DNA of 64,000 nt from Candidatus Zixiibacteriota bacterium (GCA_016933955.1 JAFGTT010000036.1:1-64000), one strand, 5' to 3'. Shown: positions 7,818 to 16,860, numbered from the stretch's first letter. The notes: a model not told the origin generated them from the letters alone. Numbers and translations are program-made.

Positions 7818-8483
7818 TCACAGGCTGTCCCCGGCCAGTTTTTCGGCCAGGACTTTGCCTTTGGGCCAGTCCACCTCCACCATAAACATCCCCCGCAATT
7901 CCCCGGCATAATACCCCGTGGCCTGATCATCGGGATACAATTCCATCAGCTTCGCCACCGTCTCCGGCTTCATACTCTCTTTGACCCCATGGCAGTTAAG
8001 GCAAAGTTTATCGGTATAAATCGGCTTATAATAATAGAATTTCCTTTGGCCCATTTCCTCTTTCCACTCGATCACGAACGGCGGAGCAGAACCTGCTTCG
8101 GCGAATTCGTACAGGATATCATGCTGGAGATCATTGACCTGGTTGTTCGGGTTACGACTGCGGTCGGTCAAACGCCAGATTTGCCATCCCTCCCGCGCAT
8201 GGGCCATGGCAATTTCCGGGGCCGCCTCACTGCAAACTCCGATCGCCCTGACCGGTCCCCCTTCGCGGATGGCCTCGTTCAGGGAATACTTGAGGGATAA
8301 CATGAATGATTCAATCTCCTTATCCGCCGCCTTCTTCAACATGGTCGCATCGGCATATTCACCGCTTTCTCTCTTTTGCTCGATCTCTTTATCCCTGTCG
8401 CTCTTATCCTTCGTACCGCAACCGGAAAACAGAAAGGCGGTCCAAAATAGAATAATCACTGGATATAAACTGATCTTTTTCAT
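7818..8483 (-). CDS. DUF3365/Tll0287-like lipoprotein with haem motif
   Basis: Predicted lipoprotein of 221 residues. The lipobox 'FLFSGC' places the acylated cysteine at residue 22. The middle and C-terminal parts match the DUF3365 (Tll0287-like) family: 'GVCSEAAPEIA', 'WQIWRLTDRSRNPNNQ', and a single c-type haem motif CLNCH at 161-165 ('YTDKLCLNCHGVKES'), then 'DQATGYYAGELRGMF'. Such domains act as periplasmic haem-binding sensor or redox modules. Here no signalling domain is attached, so an electron-transfer or haem-binding role is inferred. It is convergent with bcp. Confidence 0.85.
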   Translation of the reverse strand: MKKISLYPVIILFWTAFLFSGCGTKDKSDRDKEIEQKRESGEYADATMLKKAADKEIESFMLSLKYSLNEAIREGGPVRAIGVCSEAAPEIAMAHAREGWQIWRLTDRSRNPNNQVNDLQHDILYEFAEAGSAPPFVIEWKEEMGQRKFYYYKPIYTDKLCLNCHGVKESMKPETVAKLMELYPDDQATGYYAGELRGMFMVEVDWPKGKVLAEKLAGDSL

Positions 8484-8570
8484 AATTAATCTCCACGCTG
8501 GCTTGATTTGTAATCAATATGCTCAATTGTCCTATAAATTCAATGTAAAAAAATAACCGCCGCAGTAATA

Positions 8571-8599
8571 TTGACAAAACATGATCGGGAATTTAGATT
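8571..8599 (+). promoter_or_regulatory. Promoter of the barrel-like protein gene
   Basis: TTGACA (8571-8576), a 17-base spacer and TAGATT (8594-8599), 26 bases before the ATG at 8625. The -35 box itself contains an in-frame TTG that could be mistaken for an upstream start codon. Confidence 0.7.
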
Positions 8600-8624
8600 C
8601 AATCTGATAAAAGGTATTAAGCAC

Positions 8625-9359
8625 ATGATGAATAAATCGAAAAATACCAAAAGCCTTTTATTATTGGCAATTGTGATGGGTTGCTTTCTTTTGGCATCGG
8701 TGGTTCGGGCCGGTGATATCAAAGGAACCCAGCCGGCAGTCAAGGAACCGCCGCCGGTGTATTCGGCAGAACGTGACGATGGATCCTCGCATGCTTATTA
8801 TGAATTCGGGCTGGCTTTCCTGACCGGTACCGGGACGCATGATGTCCGGCATGGTCTCGGAGGTGATTTTCTTATCGATTATGTCCGCTTTTCTCCATTG
8901 ATAATCAATTCGGGATTGTATCTGAACTGGTCCCGGCTGCACACTCCTTATCTTGACGACAAACCGTTCGTCTCGGCCCAGGTTGATCTTGATGCCCTGA
9001 TCCGGCCGGAAATCGGCCGTTTTAAACCCTATCTTGGCGGAGGATTGACCTTCTATTACAATTCCTGGACCACCGATGAATCACCCTGGCCGCCGGTGAT
9101 GGGACCATACGATGAAACCGTGGGTCATAAGGTTTATAAATATGGCTCGGGATTGACCCTCAATGTGCGGGCCGGAAGTCAATTTAAAATCAGCCGCCGG
9201 ATTTCCATCTTCTTGGATTCCCGCTATCTTCACGCCCATCCATCGGTCAAAACCAATGTCTACAATTTTTCCACCCTCGAGGAATATACCGAAACCAATA
9301 AATACGATATGCGAACCGTGCTATTCTCGATCGGGGTGGTTTTCCGAGCTTTTAATTGA
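8625..9359 (+). CDS. Putative outer-membrane beta-barrel protein
   Basis: 244-residue exported protein. The signal peptide ('KSLLLLAIVMGCFLLASVVRA') ends near residue 29, followed by alternating hydrophobic/polar strands typical of OmpA/OmpW-size barrels ('YYEFGLAFLTGTGTHDV', 'LDALIRPEIGRFKPYLG', 'LNVRAGSQFKISRRISIF'). It ends 'MRTVLFSIGVVFRAFN', with the C-terminal aromatic and strand expected of a barrel. The ATG at 8625 has AAGG upstream and follows a good promoter. No specific family is recognised; the barrel call rests on pattern. Confidence 0.7.
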   Translation: MMNKSKNTKSLLLLAIVMGCFLLASVVRAGDIKGTQPAVKEPPPVYSAERDDGSSHAYYEFGLAFLTGTGTHDVRHGLGGDFLIDYVRFSPLIINSGLYLNWSRLHTPYLDDKPFVSAQVDLDALIRPEIGRFKPYLGGGLTFYYNSWTTDESPWPPVMGPYDETVGHKVYKYGSGLTLNVRAGSQFKISRRISIFLDSRYLHAHPSVKTNVYNFSTLEEYTETNKYDMRTVLFSIGVVFRAFN

Positions 9360-9360
9360 T

Positions 9361-10161
9361 TTATTCGGTGGTCGAAACCTTCAGGTCGATCTCTTCACCC
9401 TGCTCCAGTTCGGTGGCTTCTTCGACCGACTGCTCCAGGACGGTTTCGGGCAGGTAGTTTTCATCGCGAACATGGGTCACCAGACCCACTTTTAGTCCCA
9501 GGTTATGCAGGATCGCCACCGCTTCCTCGAGCGAGTGCCCCACCAGCTTGGGCATGAAGACAATCCCCGAGAGACTGCCGCGGTTGACCATCAGGTTGAC
9601 CTGTGAGCCGATCGGGATCATGGTTCCCGAAGCGGGGTAAGCGAACACCACCACCCGTTCGGGAAGCGAATCGGAAAAAGTCCAGGCGATATCTCCCAGC
9701 ACCAGGTTGGCGGCTTCGATATTGAGCTTGGCCTGCCGGACCGAGAACCCGCCCAGCGGCGGCACCTCGACCAGTTTCTGGCCGCTCGAAACAACCACCT
9801 TGATTATCCGTCCCGATTTGACCATTGTCCCGGCTGGCGGATACTGAGAAAGAACCGTTCCCTCCGGTTTATCGGCATGGTATTCTTCGGAGGTGACTTC
9901 TGTATCCAAATCCATCAATGTCAGCATTTCCTCGGCGGCATCCTTCCGGTAACCGATAATATCCGGAAGCTCAAACTCACTGCCATGCCGCGTCACCAGC
10001 GGCATGAAGATGGAGTCGAAGAAAAAATACAGAACCAGAAGCGCCGCAATCGGAATTATGATAAAGTTAACCGCTTTCCTCTGCCTGCTGCCAGTCGGGA
10101 AATGGGTTTGATACCAGCTTTTACCCGGCTCCGATGTTGATCGTCGTCTTGGCTGTACCAT
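9361..10161 (-). CDS. Membrane protein with three PASTA domains
   Basis: 266 residues: a short basic cytoplasmic N-terminus, one transmembrane helix (about 32-53, 'NFIIIPIAALLVLYFF'), then three PASTA repeats (about 63-130, 131-197 and 198-264). Examples are 'LPDIIGYRKDAAEEMLTLM' and 'MPKLVGHSLEEAVAILHNL'. PASTA domains bind peptidoglycan or beta-lactam-like ligands, usually at the end of Ser/Thr kinases or PBPs. There is no kinase or transpeptidase domain here. It follows rsmB in the same direction by 35 bases, a pairing known in several phyla. A cell-wall sensing or scaffold role is inferred. Confidence 0.88.
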   Translation of the reverse strand: MVQPRRRSTSEPGKSWYQTHFPTGSRQRKAVNFIIIPIAALLVLYFFFDSIFMPLVTRHGSEFELPDIIGYRKDAAEEMLTLMDLDTEVTSEEYHADKPEGTVLSQYPPAGTMVKSGRIIKVVVSSGQKLVEVPPLGGFSVRQAKLNIEAANLVLGDIAWTFSDSLPERVVVFAYPASGTMIPIGSQVNLMVNRGSLSGIVFMPKLVGHSLEEAVAILHNLGLKVGLVTHVRDENYLPETVLEQSVEEATELEQGEEIDLKVSTTE

Positions 10162-10196
10162 ATATCAAATGTTACAATTTTAATGATAAAAGGTCA

Positions 10197-11567
10197 TCAA
10201 CTTTTTTTCGGTGTCGGCTTTTTTTTCAGCCGGGCCGCAAAAGAGCCGGATAGATTGGGAATGTTCGGATACGTTTTCAGAAAACCTCGCTCGGAAACAA
10301 CCTCACTGTTATAATATTCGCCCGCGGATTCCAGTTCAAAGTCGTTGTTGCGAAGCAAAAATTCTTCGACAATCTCATCGTTTTCCCTGCGAACGATGGT
10401 ACAGGTTGAATAAACCAGAACTCCGCCCGGCCGCACCAGTTTGGCCGCCTTATCGATCATCATCCTCTGGACATTACACAGCTTTTTGATCGTATCCTCG
10501 TCTTTGGACCAGCGCAGGTCACTATGTTTACCGGCGTTACCCCAGCCGCTGCAGGGGACATCAATAATAACCCGGTGGAATGGGCCGCCTTTGAATTCCA
10601 GGTTATCGGCCAGAACCGGATTGACATTTTTGACTCCAAGTCTTTTGCAGTTGTCTATCAGCAATTCCAGCCTGGCCCGGGATTTATCCACAGCCGTTAT
10701 CATTCCTTTATTATGCATCCTTACCGCGGCATAAGATGTTTTTCCGCCGGGAGCGGCCGCCAGATCAAGAACATTTAACCCGGTTTTCGGATTCAAAAGC
10801 CGAATCGCCATGGCCGCCGATTCATCCTGGATATAAATTTTGCCGGTTTTAATTAACTGTTCTTCAAGAGGAAGCGGTCCTTCTTCGAGGTGAAAGAATT
10901 CTGGAAGATAATTACCCCGGGTGTACTTGATACTTTCCTTATCCAGCATCTCTGCCACCTGCTCCGGTTTGGCCTTGAAGACATTGGCCCGAAAAGATAT
11001 TGACGGCGGGCGATTCATGTTTTCCAGAAGGACGGTCGTTTCCTCAAAACCGAATTCATCAAGGCAGTACCCGACGAACCAGTCGGGATATGAATAGAAA
11101 CTACCCAGGTAGGCAACCGGATCATCCTCCTTCTTACGAAAAACCACTCTTTCGGGGTACCTCAGGGCATTTCTCAAAACGGCATTGACCAATCGCGCCC
11201 GGGGAGCATCACAAAAATGATGAGTCAGGTTGACTGATTCCGATACGGCCGCCGCGGCCGGAATCCGTTCCGTAAAAAAGAGCTGATAAAAACCGAGACG
11301 CAGAATATCGATCAGACGCTGTGACATTTTCTCCGATGGTTTACTCAGAAAGAAACGGATATCATGATCCAGCCGACGTTTCATTTTTATGGTTCCATTA
11401 ACCAGCTGTCGAATAAAGCGAATATCGAGGGATGTGAATTCCTGGTTTTTAATAGCCATGGCAATTGCCTCATCGGCGGTAAATTTGCCACTCTCTACCA
11501 GTCCCAGAATTTCCACCACGGCACCACGAACCGGGTCATGGGTGATTTTCTTTCTGACTCCTGACAC
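10197..11567 (-). CDS. rsmB: 16S rRNA (cytosine-967-C5)-methyltransferase RsmB
   Basis: Methylates C967 of 16S rRNA. A NusB-like RNA-binding domain fills residues about 1-140 ('SVNLTHHFCDAPRARLVNAV'), followed by the Rossmann SAM domain: 'NVLDLAAAPGGKTSYAA', 'DVPCSGWGNAGKHSD' with a conserved Cys, and 'LVYSTCTIVRRENDE' with the catalytic Cys. The 456-residue length fits the family. It starts 3 bases after the stop of the radical SAM gene and so is in one operon with it. Confidence 0.95.
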   Translation of the reverse strand: MSGVRKKITHDPVRGAVVEILGLVESGKFTADEAIAMAIKNQEFTSLDIRFIRQLVNGTIKMKRRLDHDIRFFLSKPSEKMSQRLIDILRLGFYQLFFTERIPAAAAVSESVNLTHHFCDAPRARLVNAVLRNALRYPERVVFRKKEDDPVAYLGSFYSYPDWFVGYCLDEFGFEETTVLLENMNRPPSISFRANVFKAKPEQVAEMLDKESIKYTRGNYLPEFFHLEEGPLPLEEQLIKTGKIYIQDESAAMAIRLLNPKTGLNVLDLAAAPGGKTSYAAVRMHNKGMITAVDKSRARLELLIDNCKRLGVKNVNPVLADNLEFKGGPFHRVIIDVPCSGWGNAGKHSDLRWSKDEDTIKKLCNVQRMMIDKAAKLVRPGGVLVYSTCTIVRRENDEIVEEFLLRNNDFELESAGEYYNSEVVSERGFLKTYPNIPNLSGSFAARLKKKPTPKKS

Positions 11568-11570
11568 AGC

Positions 11571-14093
11571 TTAAAACTCCATCGGTGTTAACCGATTACC
11601 CTGATCATCAAGATACAGTAAATCCTTGCGGACAATTTTCAAAGCCGGGATAGCTGAAGCATTTACCAAGCCAGCGGCCGCAATTACCTCCGATGGCCGG
11701 GCATAACCAGCCGTACCAACTCCCAGTTCGAGAATAATTCCAGCCGACCCCGGATCAATTGTCCCTTTCTGGAGATAGTCGATTTTGAAAACGGCCGATC
11801 TGATATCTACTGTCTTAATCTCCGTCTTTGTTTCCCGATTAATTTCGACTGTTTCCCGATTCATCAGATTATTGATTTTCTCCGGAATGCTTCCGTCGCC
11901 TTCGACTATCACCTCATAAACCGCCCTGTTAAGTCTCGCTGACAGTGACTGCTTGCTGTCTATTATCGACATAGCCTTAATAATATAATAACCATCCGGG
12001 AGACATTCGTCCAGCCGATCGGCCATCGATGGCAAAAAGGGGCGTTCAAGTTGAATATCGAAATATTCCGCCTCCGACATATAACCCAGTTGCAGCGGCG
12101 GACCAAACGATAGTTTCATATGCGGATGAAAACCAAGTGAATATTCCACCGGCATTCGGCTTCGACGAATAGCCCTCTCAAAAACCCGGACATTATCGAG
12201 ATGAGAGAGAAATCGAGTCAAACCCCGTTTTCCCCAGCGCACCCGAACCTTACTTTTGGTGGGAATCGAGGTTGATCGCGGAGTTAATTTTTTCCGCCCG
12301 CGGCCGAATCCATCGTCCTCGTCCGGATCGCTGTCCGGGGAAATCAAAGGTGGAACATGTTTTTTCTGTTCCTTAAGCAAAGTCGAGGTACGGTTACGCT
12401 CCTTAATTAAATATTCAACCGATTGTTGCATCTCAATATGCGACCAAGGCAATTCCGACGAAAAGGATCGGCCTTTCATATAATCGTAGGGATCGAGACC
12501 ATGTTTGCGAAAGGCCTCCATCCACAATTTGAATTTAAAATTCTCCGACCAGCCATCGAATCGGGCACCCGTTTTGAAAGCGGTTTCGATGACCTCTGCC
12601 AACTCCCGCCCGCCGCGGCCCATAATTCCCTCAATAAACGGCAGTTCGGGGTCGCGGAGTTTGATATTGACCAAGCTACTTCTGACATTTCGCTTTATAT
12701 AATCGTTCTTGCGTCTTATTTCTTCAGGCGTAGCCTGTTCATCCCACTGGAAGGGAGTATGCGATTTGGGAGAGAACGGCGAGATGGTGACATTGATAGT
12801 GTATTTACCCGTGCCGTTTTTGGCAATCGTAACCGCCTGACGAATCAGGTGAACAATACCCTCAACATCCTCATCAGTCTCGGTCGGCAGTCCGATCATG
12901 AAGTACAGCTTTACCAATTTCCAGCCATTCTTAAACACCAGGCTGATGGTATCCATTAAATCTTTATCGGTGATATCCTTGCGGATGACAGCCCGCAGCC
13001 TTTCAGTTCCCGCCTCGGGGGCAAAAGTCAATCCTGTTTTTCGTGTGGTCTTGACCGCTTCGGCCAATTGCTGGGTGAATGTCCCTGGTCTCAGCGATGG
13101 TAACGACAGGGCGATTTTTAATTCTTCAAGCATTCGCGACAATTGAATGGTCAAAGGGATAATGTCCGGGTAATCGCTCGACGACAAAGACAAAAGAGAA
13201 ACCTCATCATGGCCGGTCTGTTCAATCTGGTTTTTTACCTGCCTGATGATATCTTCTTTTTCTCTGGGTCGAACCGGTTTATAAATTGCCGATGCTTGGC
13301 AAAAACGGCAACCGCGCGGGCAACCCCGCATAATCTCGACCGTTAATCTGTCATGCACAATCTCTATGAAAGGTACAATCGGTCTGGCAGTATACTGGAT
13401 ACCTTCCAGTTTTTTAATACGACAGCTCTTAATCTTTGACGGCACGAAATCAAATAAAGGACGGCGCGTTTCGGCATCATAGAAGTGCGGGACATAAATA
13501 GAAGAAACCTCCCTGACAACCCGTTCCAGTTTTTCGATACGATTCAAACTTTCGGAATCATTCAACACCTCGAGTAATCGCAGGATATTTTCGTCGGCGT
13601 CGCCTATATGAAACATATCAAAAAAGGCCGCCGTCGGCTCGGGATTGTGGACCACCGGGCCACCGGCAATAACCAGCGGATCATGATCGGTTCGATCGAC
13701 TGCCCGAAGCGGGATACCGGACAGGTCAAGAATATTGAGGACGTTGGTGAAGGTCATCTCGTAGGCCAAGGTGAATCCGACCAGATCAAATTCCTTCAAC
13801 GGCGTAAATGATTCCAGGGTGAAGCAGGGAATATTCTCACGCCGCATTACCGCTTCGGCATCAATATCCGGCGCGAAAAATCTCTCGCATAGAAATCGCT
13901 CATCGGCATTGACGATGCTGTACAGGTTTTGCAACCCAAGATACGACATTCCGATATCGTACTTGTCGGGATACCCGAGAGCCAACCGAAAATGATTTTC
14001 GTGGGACTTAACAAACTGGCCCGGTTCCCCGCCGGTGTAGCGGCCGGGCTTCATGACAAAAGGAAAGAATTTTTTTTCCAACAGGTGCTGCAT
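11571..14093 (-). CDS. Radical SAM protein with DUF2344 domain (TIGR03960-like)
   Basis: 840 residues. The N-terminal half resembles B12-binding radical SAM proteins. The 4Fe-4S motif is 'GCPRGCRFCQAS' with Cys258, Cys262 and Cys265. Further motifs are 'GLTFAPEAGTERLRAVI' and 'KLYFMIGLPTETDEDVEGI'. The C-terminal part (about 615-840) is a DUF2344 domain: 'RVRWGKRGLTRFLSHLDN' and 'PVEYSLGFHPHMKLSFGPP'. The family is widespread but uncharacterised, and is often near tRNA/rRNA modification or RNase G genes. Its coupling to rsmB supports an RNA-modification link, which is inference. Confidence 0.92.
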   Translation of the reverse strand: MQHLLEKKFFPFVMKPGRYTGGEPGQFVKSHENHFRLALGYPDKYDIGMSYLGLQNLYSIVNADERFLCERFFAPDIDAEAVMRRENIPCFTLESFTPLKEFDLVGFTLAYEMTFTNVLNILDLSGIPLRAVDRTDHDPLVIAGGPVVHNPEPTAAFFDMFHIGDADENILRLLEVLNDSESLNRIEKLERVVREVSSIYVPHFYDAETRRPLFDFVPSKIKSCRIKKLEGIQYTARPIVPFIEIVHDRLTVEIMRGCPRGCRFCQASAIYKPVRPREKEDIIRQVKNQIEQTGHDEVSLLSLSSSDYPDIIPLTIQLSRMLEELKIALSLPSLRPGTFTQQLAEAVKTTRKTGLTFAPEAGTERLRAVIRKDITDKDLMDTISLVFKNGWKLVKLYFMIGLPTETDEDVEGIVHLIRQAVTIAKNGTGKYTINVTISPFSPKSHTPFQWDEQATPEEIRRKNDYIKRNVRSSLVNIKLRDPELPFIEGIMGRGGRELAEVIETAFKTGARFDGWSENFKFKLWMEAFRKHGLDPYDYMKGRSFSSELPWSHIEMQQSVEYLIKERNRTSTLLKEQKKHVPPLISPDSDPDEDDGFGRGRKKLTPRSTSIPTKSKVRVRWGKRGLTRFLSHLDNVRVFERAIRRSRMPVEYSLGFHPHMKLSFGPPLQLGYMSEAEYFDIQLERPFLPSMADRLDECLPDGYYIIKAMSIIDSKQSLSARLNRAVYEVIVEGDGSIPEKINNLMNRETVEINRETKTEIKTVDIRSAVFKIDYLQKGTIDPGSAGIILELGVGTAGYARPSEVIAAAGLVNASAIPALKIVRKDLLYLDDQGNRLTPMEF

Positions 14094-14114
14094 ATTCTGA
14101 CGATATAAAAAAAT

Positions 14115-14141
14115 TCCCGCTTATTTGGAAATTAAGCGGGA
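14115..14141 (-). terminator. Terminator of the DUF4388-headed operon
   Basis: 9-bp stem (TCCCGCTTA / TAAGCGGGA) with a 9-base loop, followed on the minus strand by seven T residues. It separates the four-gene operon at 14164-16114 from the radical SAM gene. Confidence 0.8.
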
Positions 14142-14163
14142 TTTATAGGCAACTCTTCAGTTT

Positions 14164-14349
14164 TTATCCATAAACTTCGGAATGGTTACATTTACACACA
14201 CCGACATTGATGGTCCTGAATCTCCACCCACGTTCCGACTTTTCAGCTTTGGCATATTTGACAAAACTGATCGGCTGTTCGCATATCGGGCAGGTCATAA
14301 CATGTTTTTTCTTGGAGGCCTTATCCGCGAAGCTCTGTTTCTTGGCCAT
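14164..14349 (-). CDS. Small zinc-ribbon-like protein
   Basis: 61 residues, basic N-terminus followed by a probable zinc ribbon: 'CPICEQPI' (CxxC) and, about 30 residues later, 'CKCNH' (CxC then His). No specific family is recognised. It overlaps the end of the preceding 82-residue gene by 29 bases and is the last gene before the terminator. The pattern of paired cysteines and the operon position support a real gene; the function is unknown. Confidence 0.7.
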   Translation of the reverse strand: MAKKQSFADKASKKKHVMTCPICEQPISFVKYAKAEKSERGWRFRTINVGVCKCNHSEVYG

Positions 14350-14569
14350 GGATCAATATCTCCTCAATCTCAATTCGATCATTTTCAGTTTCAAAAATCT
14401 CATCTTTGACAGCCAGCAAAAGCTCGGTTGTCTCTTTTAATATACGCAATTCGAGGTTATCCGCCAACTGATTTTCGGCCGATTTAAAAAAACCTGCCGC
14501 GGCGCGATATTGTCTTTCTTTTAATGCCTGCAGACCTCTGAAATAAGCCTTTTCCGCATCACTCAACAT
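14321..14569 (-). CDS. Short TPR-like helical protein
   Basis: 82 residues, predicted all-helical. The segment 'YFRGLQALKERQYRAAAGFF' followed by 'KSAENQLADNLELRI' looks like a tetratricopeptide-type helix pair. It overlaps the upstream 216-residue gene by 11 bases and the downstream zinc-ribbon gene by 29, so the three are likely translationally coupled. The function is unknown. Confidence 0.7.
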   Translation of the reverse strand: MLSDAEKAYFRGLQALKERQYRAAAGFFKSAENQLADNLELRILKETTELLLAVKDEIFETENDRIEIEEILIHGQETELRG

Positions 14570-15209
14570 TGATCAAGCCCATCCTGCGCTTTTCAATCTC
14601 TTTCAGGCGTTTTGCGTAAGGTGTTACCTTGTAACCATTTATCTTCAAATAATAGATGATCGAGCCGGCCAGATGCAAATAGAACATGTCCCCGTCATCC
14701 TTGGCCGCCGCCGATTTCAAGATATCATCGAGCGAGGACAGCAGATGCTGCCCCTCAAACTCGCCGGAATCGAGAAATTCGGTTTCCTTGGCTAAGAGAG
14801 TTGTATATTTTTCCACCAGATTGATCTCACCCTGTTTCGGTTTGAATTTCAATACCAGTTTGCGTTTTGGAACAACCCCCTTTTGGCGCCACTCATCAAT
14901 TTCGTGAGCCAGCTTCTGCGACTCCGGATCCGAATCATCAAGACCGCTTCGGATATCGCCCAATAAATTGGCAATGGCATTTAACCGCGACTCCTGAACT
15001 CGCCCCGATTCCAGCAGATCCCGGTTGGTGGCAAACCAGTTACCCAATTGATTGGCCACAAACTGCCCCCGCAACGATTCCCTTGCAATACCATCAAGAG
15101 TATCGATGCGCTTGAAATTTTCAAGAGATTCAGACTCGGTTTCGGTGATCCCGCTCAGAAAATGCTCAAGAGTCGCCTCGAGTTCTTTCAGAGATTCCAG
15201 ACGGCTCAC
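14559..15209 (-). CDS. Conserved-looking hypothetical protein
   Basis: 216 residues, charged and mostly helical, without signal peptide or membrane segments. No family is recognised. The first 100 residues read as a possible coiled coil ('SLKELEATLEHFLSGITETE'). A basic strand-like centre follows ('KRKLVLKFKPKQGEINLV') and then a helical C-terminus. Its start overlaps the stop of the DUF4388-like gene by 4 bases (ATGA), a sign of coupled expression in a signalling or motility-like operon. Confidence 0.75.
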   Translation of the reverse strand: MSRLESLKELEATLEHFLSGITETESESLENFKRIDTLDGIARESLRGQFVANQLGNWFATNRDLLESGRVQESRLNAIANLLGDIRSGLDDSDPESQKLAHEIDEWRQKGVVPKRKLVLKFKPKQGEINLVEKYTTLLAKETEFLDSGEFEGQHLLSSLDDILKSAAAKDDGDMFYLHLAGSIIYYLKINGYKVTPYAKRLKEIEKRRMGLINVE

Positions 15210-16114
15210 TTTTCGTCCTCGATAATTCCGCTGGTTATATGGGATTCTTTCAATCGTGAGACGGTAGGTCTGGTGATGGCTTGAACGGTAGTTTTTTCGG
15301 CCAGCCGATTTTTTGATTTTGCCTCCAGGTATTCTTCAAGCAGATGACTTACCCGGTTGACCATCACCTTGAGATGATCGGCTTCATCTTCCTTGCTCCC
15401 CGCGGTCGTCACCAGCCCGGCCAACTTCATAGCCGCCAGTTTGCGTAACGAATCCAACCGGGAAAGCGGCGACATGGTGACAATTTCATTAATCGAGCGC
15501 CGACCACTGACCAGTGAGAGCAAGTTCCATTCACCGGAATCAAGTGAGATCGATGATTGCCGCTCCGGCGGCGTGGCCGAGATGGTCAGGACCGAATTGA
15601 AATTGGGAAGAGCTTCCTTGATTCGGTTCAGCTCATCGATTCGCCGGTATCCTTCCAGGATAGCATTCTCAACCGAGATATCGACTGTGATTTCTTCCTC
15701 GGTCGGATACTGGTTTTCATAAAACTTGAAGGTTCCGCTCTCCCATGAAAGAAGCGAATAAATCAACTCCTCGACCTGTTCCCTGACCACCGCCTCAAGA
15801 TCCGCCCGGTCGATATATTTTTTGTCCAGCAGGATTCGCCCCAGTCTTTTCGATGAGGCTTCCCTGGACTGAATTTCCACGGCCTCGTCAAGCTGATTCT
15901 GAGTCAGACGGCCTCTGTCCCTTAGAAGCTGACCCAGGTGAAAAGTCTGACGCGGACCGTAGCCGTAAATGATTTTCCCCTTTTTGAAATAGACCATGAC
16001 GATGTCATCGTCTTTCTGAATCCCGAGTGTCCCGGTTTTGCGGCTGTTGGCAACAAGCTGGAATATCTCAGGAAGCGTAAAACGTCCGATTTTCCCCTGT
16101 AAAGCCTGTTCCAT
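15206..16114 (-). CDS. DUF4388 (PATAN-like) domain protein
   Basis: 302 residues, cytoplasmic. The start 'MEQALQGKIGRFTLPEIFQ' with 'SRKTGTLGIQ' and 'YFKKGKIIYG' is the DUF4388/PATAN signature found in gliding, type IV pilus and response-regulator proteins of myxobacteria, cyanobacteria and Deinococcus. It continues with 'HLGQLLRDRGRLTQNQLDEA' and 'LGRILLDKKYIDRADLEAVV', which resemble the GspE/MshE N-terminal domain. A winged-helix-like tail follows near residues 205-245. It heads a four-gene operon behind a clear promoter. A regulatory scaffold role is inferred. Confidence 0.82.
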   Translation of the reverse strand: MEQALQGKIGRFTLPEIFQLVANSRKTGTLGIQKDDDIVMVYFKKGKIIYGYGPRQTFHLGQLLRDRGRLTQNQLDEAVEIQSREASSKRLGRILLDKKYIDRADLEAVVREQVEELIYSLLSWESGTFKFYENQYPTEEEITVDISVENAILEGYRRIDELNRIKEALPNFNSVLTISATPPERQSSISLDSGEWNLLSLVSGRRSINEIVTMSPLSRLDSLRKLAAMKLAGLVTTAGSKEDEADHLKVMVNRVSHLLEEYLEAKSKNRLAEKTTVQAITRPTVSRLKESHITSGIIEDEK

Positions 16115-16144
16115 CTGTACTCCAGAATAAGTGTTCGAATCGAA

Positions 16145-16172
16145 AATATACGATGTACATATTGTTTGTCAA
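16145..16172 (-). promoter_or_regulatory. Promoter of the DUF4388-headed operon
   Basis: On the minus strand, TTGACA (16167-16172), a 16-base spacer and TATATT (16145-16150), about 30 bases before the start codon. Confidence 0.7.
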
Positions 16173-16272
16173 ATAATGTTTTGGAGAAAAATGGCCGATG
16201 GGCTTTCTGATGGCAATCAGGGTCTCATATAGATTTCTTGCGGCGTTGGAATCTAATCATGAAGATATCAAA

Positions 16273-16860
16273 TCAGCGGGTGATTTCCCCGGTATTCTGT
16301 AAAGTCCCGCTGACCTGTCTTTTTATTTTGACTCTCTTCAGACCGCGATCGGCTTTCATGCCATAGCCGCGCAGGGTATCACCGCGCTGATAAATGGTGA
16401 CAAAACTATCGGTTTCGATAGTTTCAGATTGCCCGTAATAAAACAACTGCTGGGTCTCCAGCCGGGCGCTGTCTTCCTTGCCGATCACCACCACATCCCC
16501 GTTGGCCACCATCCAGTTGGCCGACTCCCGGACCAGACCGCTGTCGGCCACCAGCGATGATGTCAATTCGCCCCGATCGTTGTAAAACAGGACATCGAGT
16601 TTCCAGGCCAGCGCCGAATCGCGTTTATCATACTTCTCGATATAATCGGCCCGGATATCGGTTGTTACCAACGAACCTTTATAAAGCAATATCTGGGCTC
16701 CCCGAATCTGCTGATCAGGGCGCATCAATTCTTTCCCATCCGAATCGGTCTCGGCCGATCCGGGGGCTTTGATTTCATCCTTTTCGGAACAGGACAGGAG
16801 TATACTAAGAAAAATTATCACCGCATTGGTCAGTTGTTTCTTTATCAAAGCCATATTCAT
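16273..16860 (-). CDS. lptC: LPS export protein LptC-like lipoprotein
   Basis: 195 residues. The N-terminal hydrophobic segment ends in a lipobox (ILLSC, Cys24), so the protein is probably lipid-anchored rather than held by a helix as in Escherichia coli LptC. The rest has the OstA/LptC beta-jellyroll pattern: 'LVTTDIRADYIEKYD', 'DVLFYNDRGELTSSLVADSG', 'NWMVANGDVVVIG' and 'IYQRGDTLRGYGMKAD'. LptC takes LPS from the LptBFG transporter and passes it to LptA. Its ATG overlaps the acyltransferase stop (TAATG), tying it to the Kdo genes. lptA and lptB are not in the window. Confidence 0.85.
   Translation of the reverse strand: MNMALIKKQLTNAVIIFLSILLSCSEKDEIKAPGSAETDSDGKELMRPDQQIRGAQILLYKGSLVTTDIRADYIEKYDKRDSALAWKLDVLFYNDRGELTSSLVADSGLVRESANWMVANGDVVVIGKEDSARLETQQLFYYGQSETIETDSFVTIYQRGDTLRGYGMKADRGLKRVKIKRQVSGTLQNTGEITR

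Noticed and set aside
8571-8624. TTG as start of the barrel-like protein
   Set aside because: The TTG is part of a -35 box TTGACA; the ATG at 8625 follows a ribosome site and begins a normal signal peptide.
10684-10692. TTATCCACA DnaA box inside rsmB
   Set aside because: A single match in coding sequence without neighbours; expected by chance or codon context.
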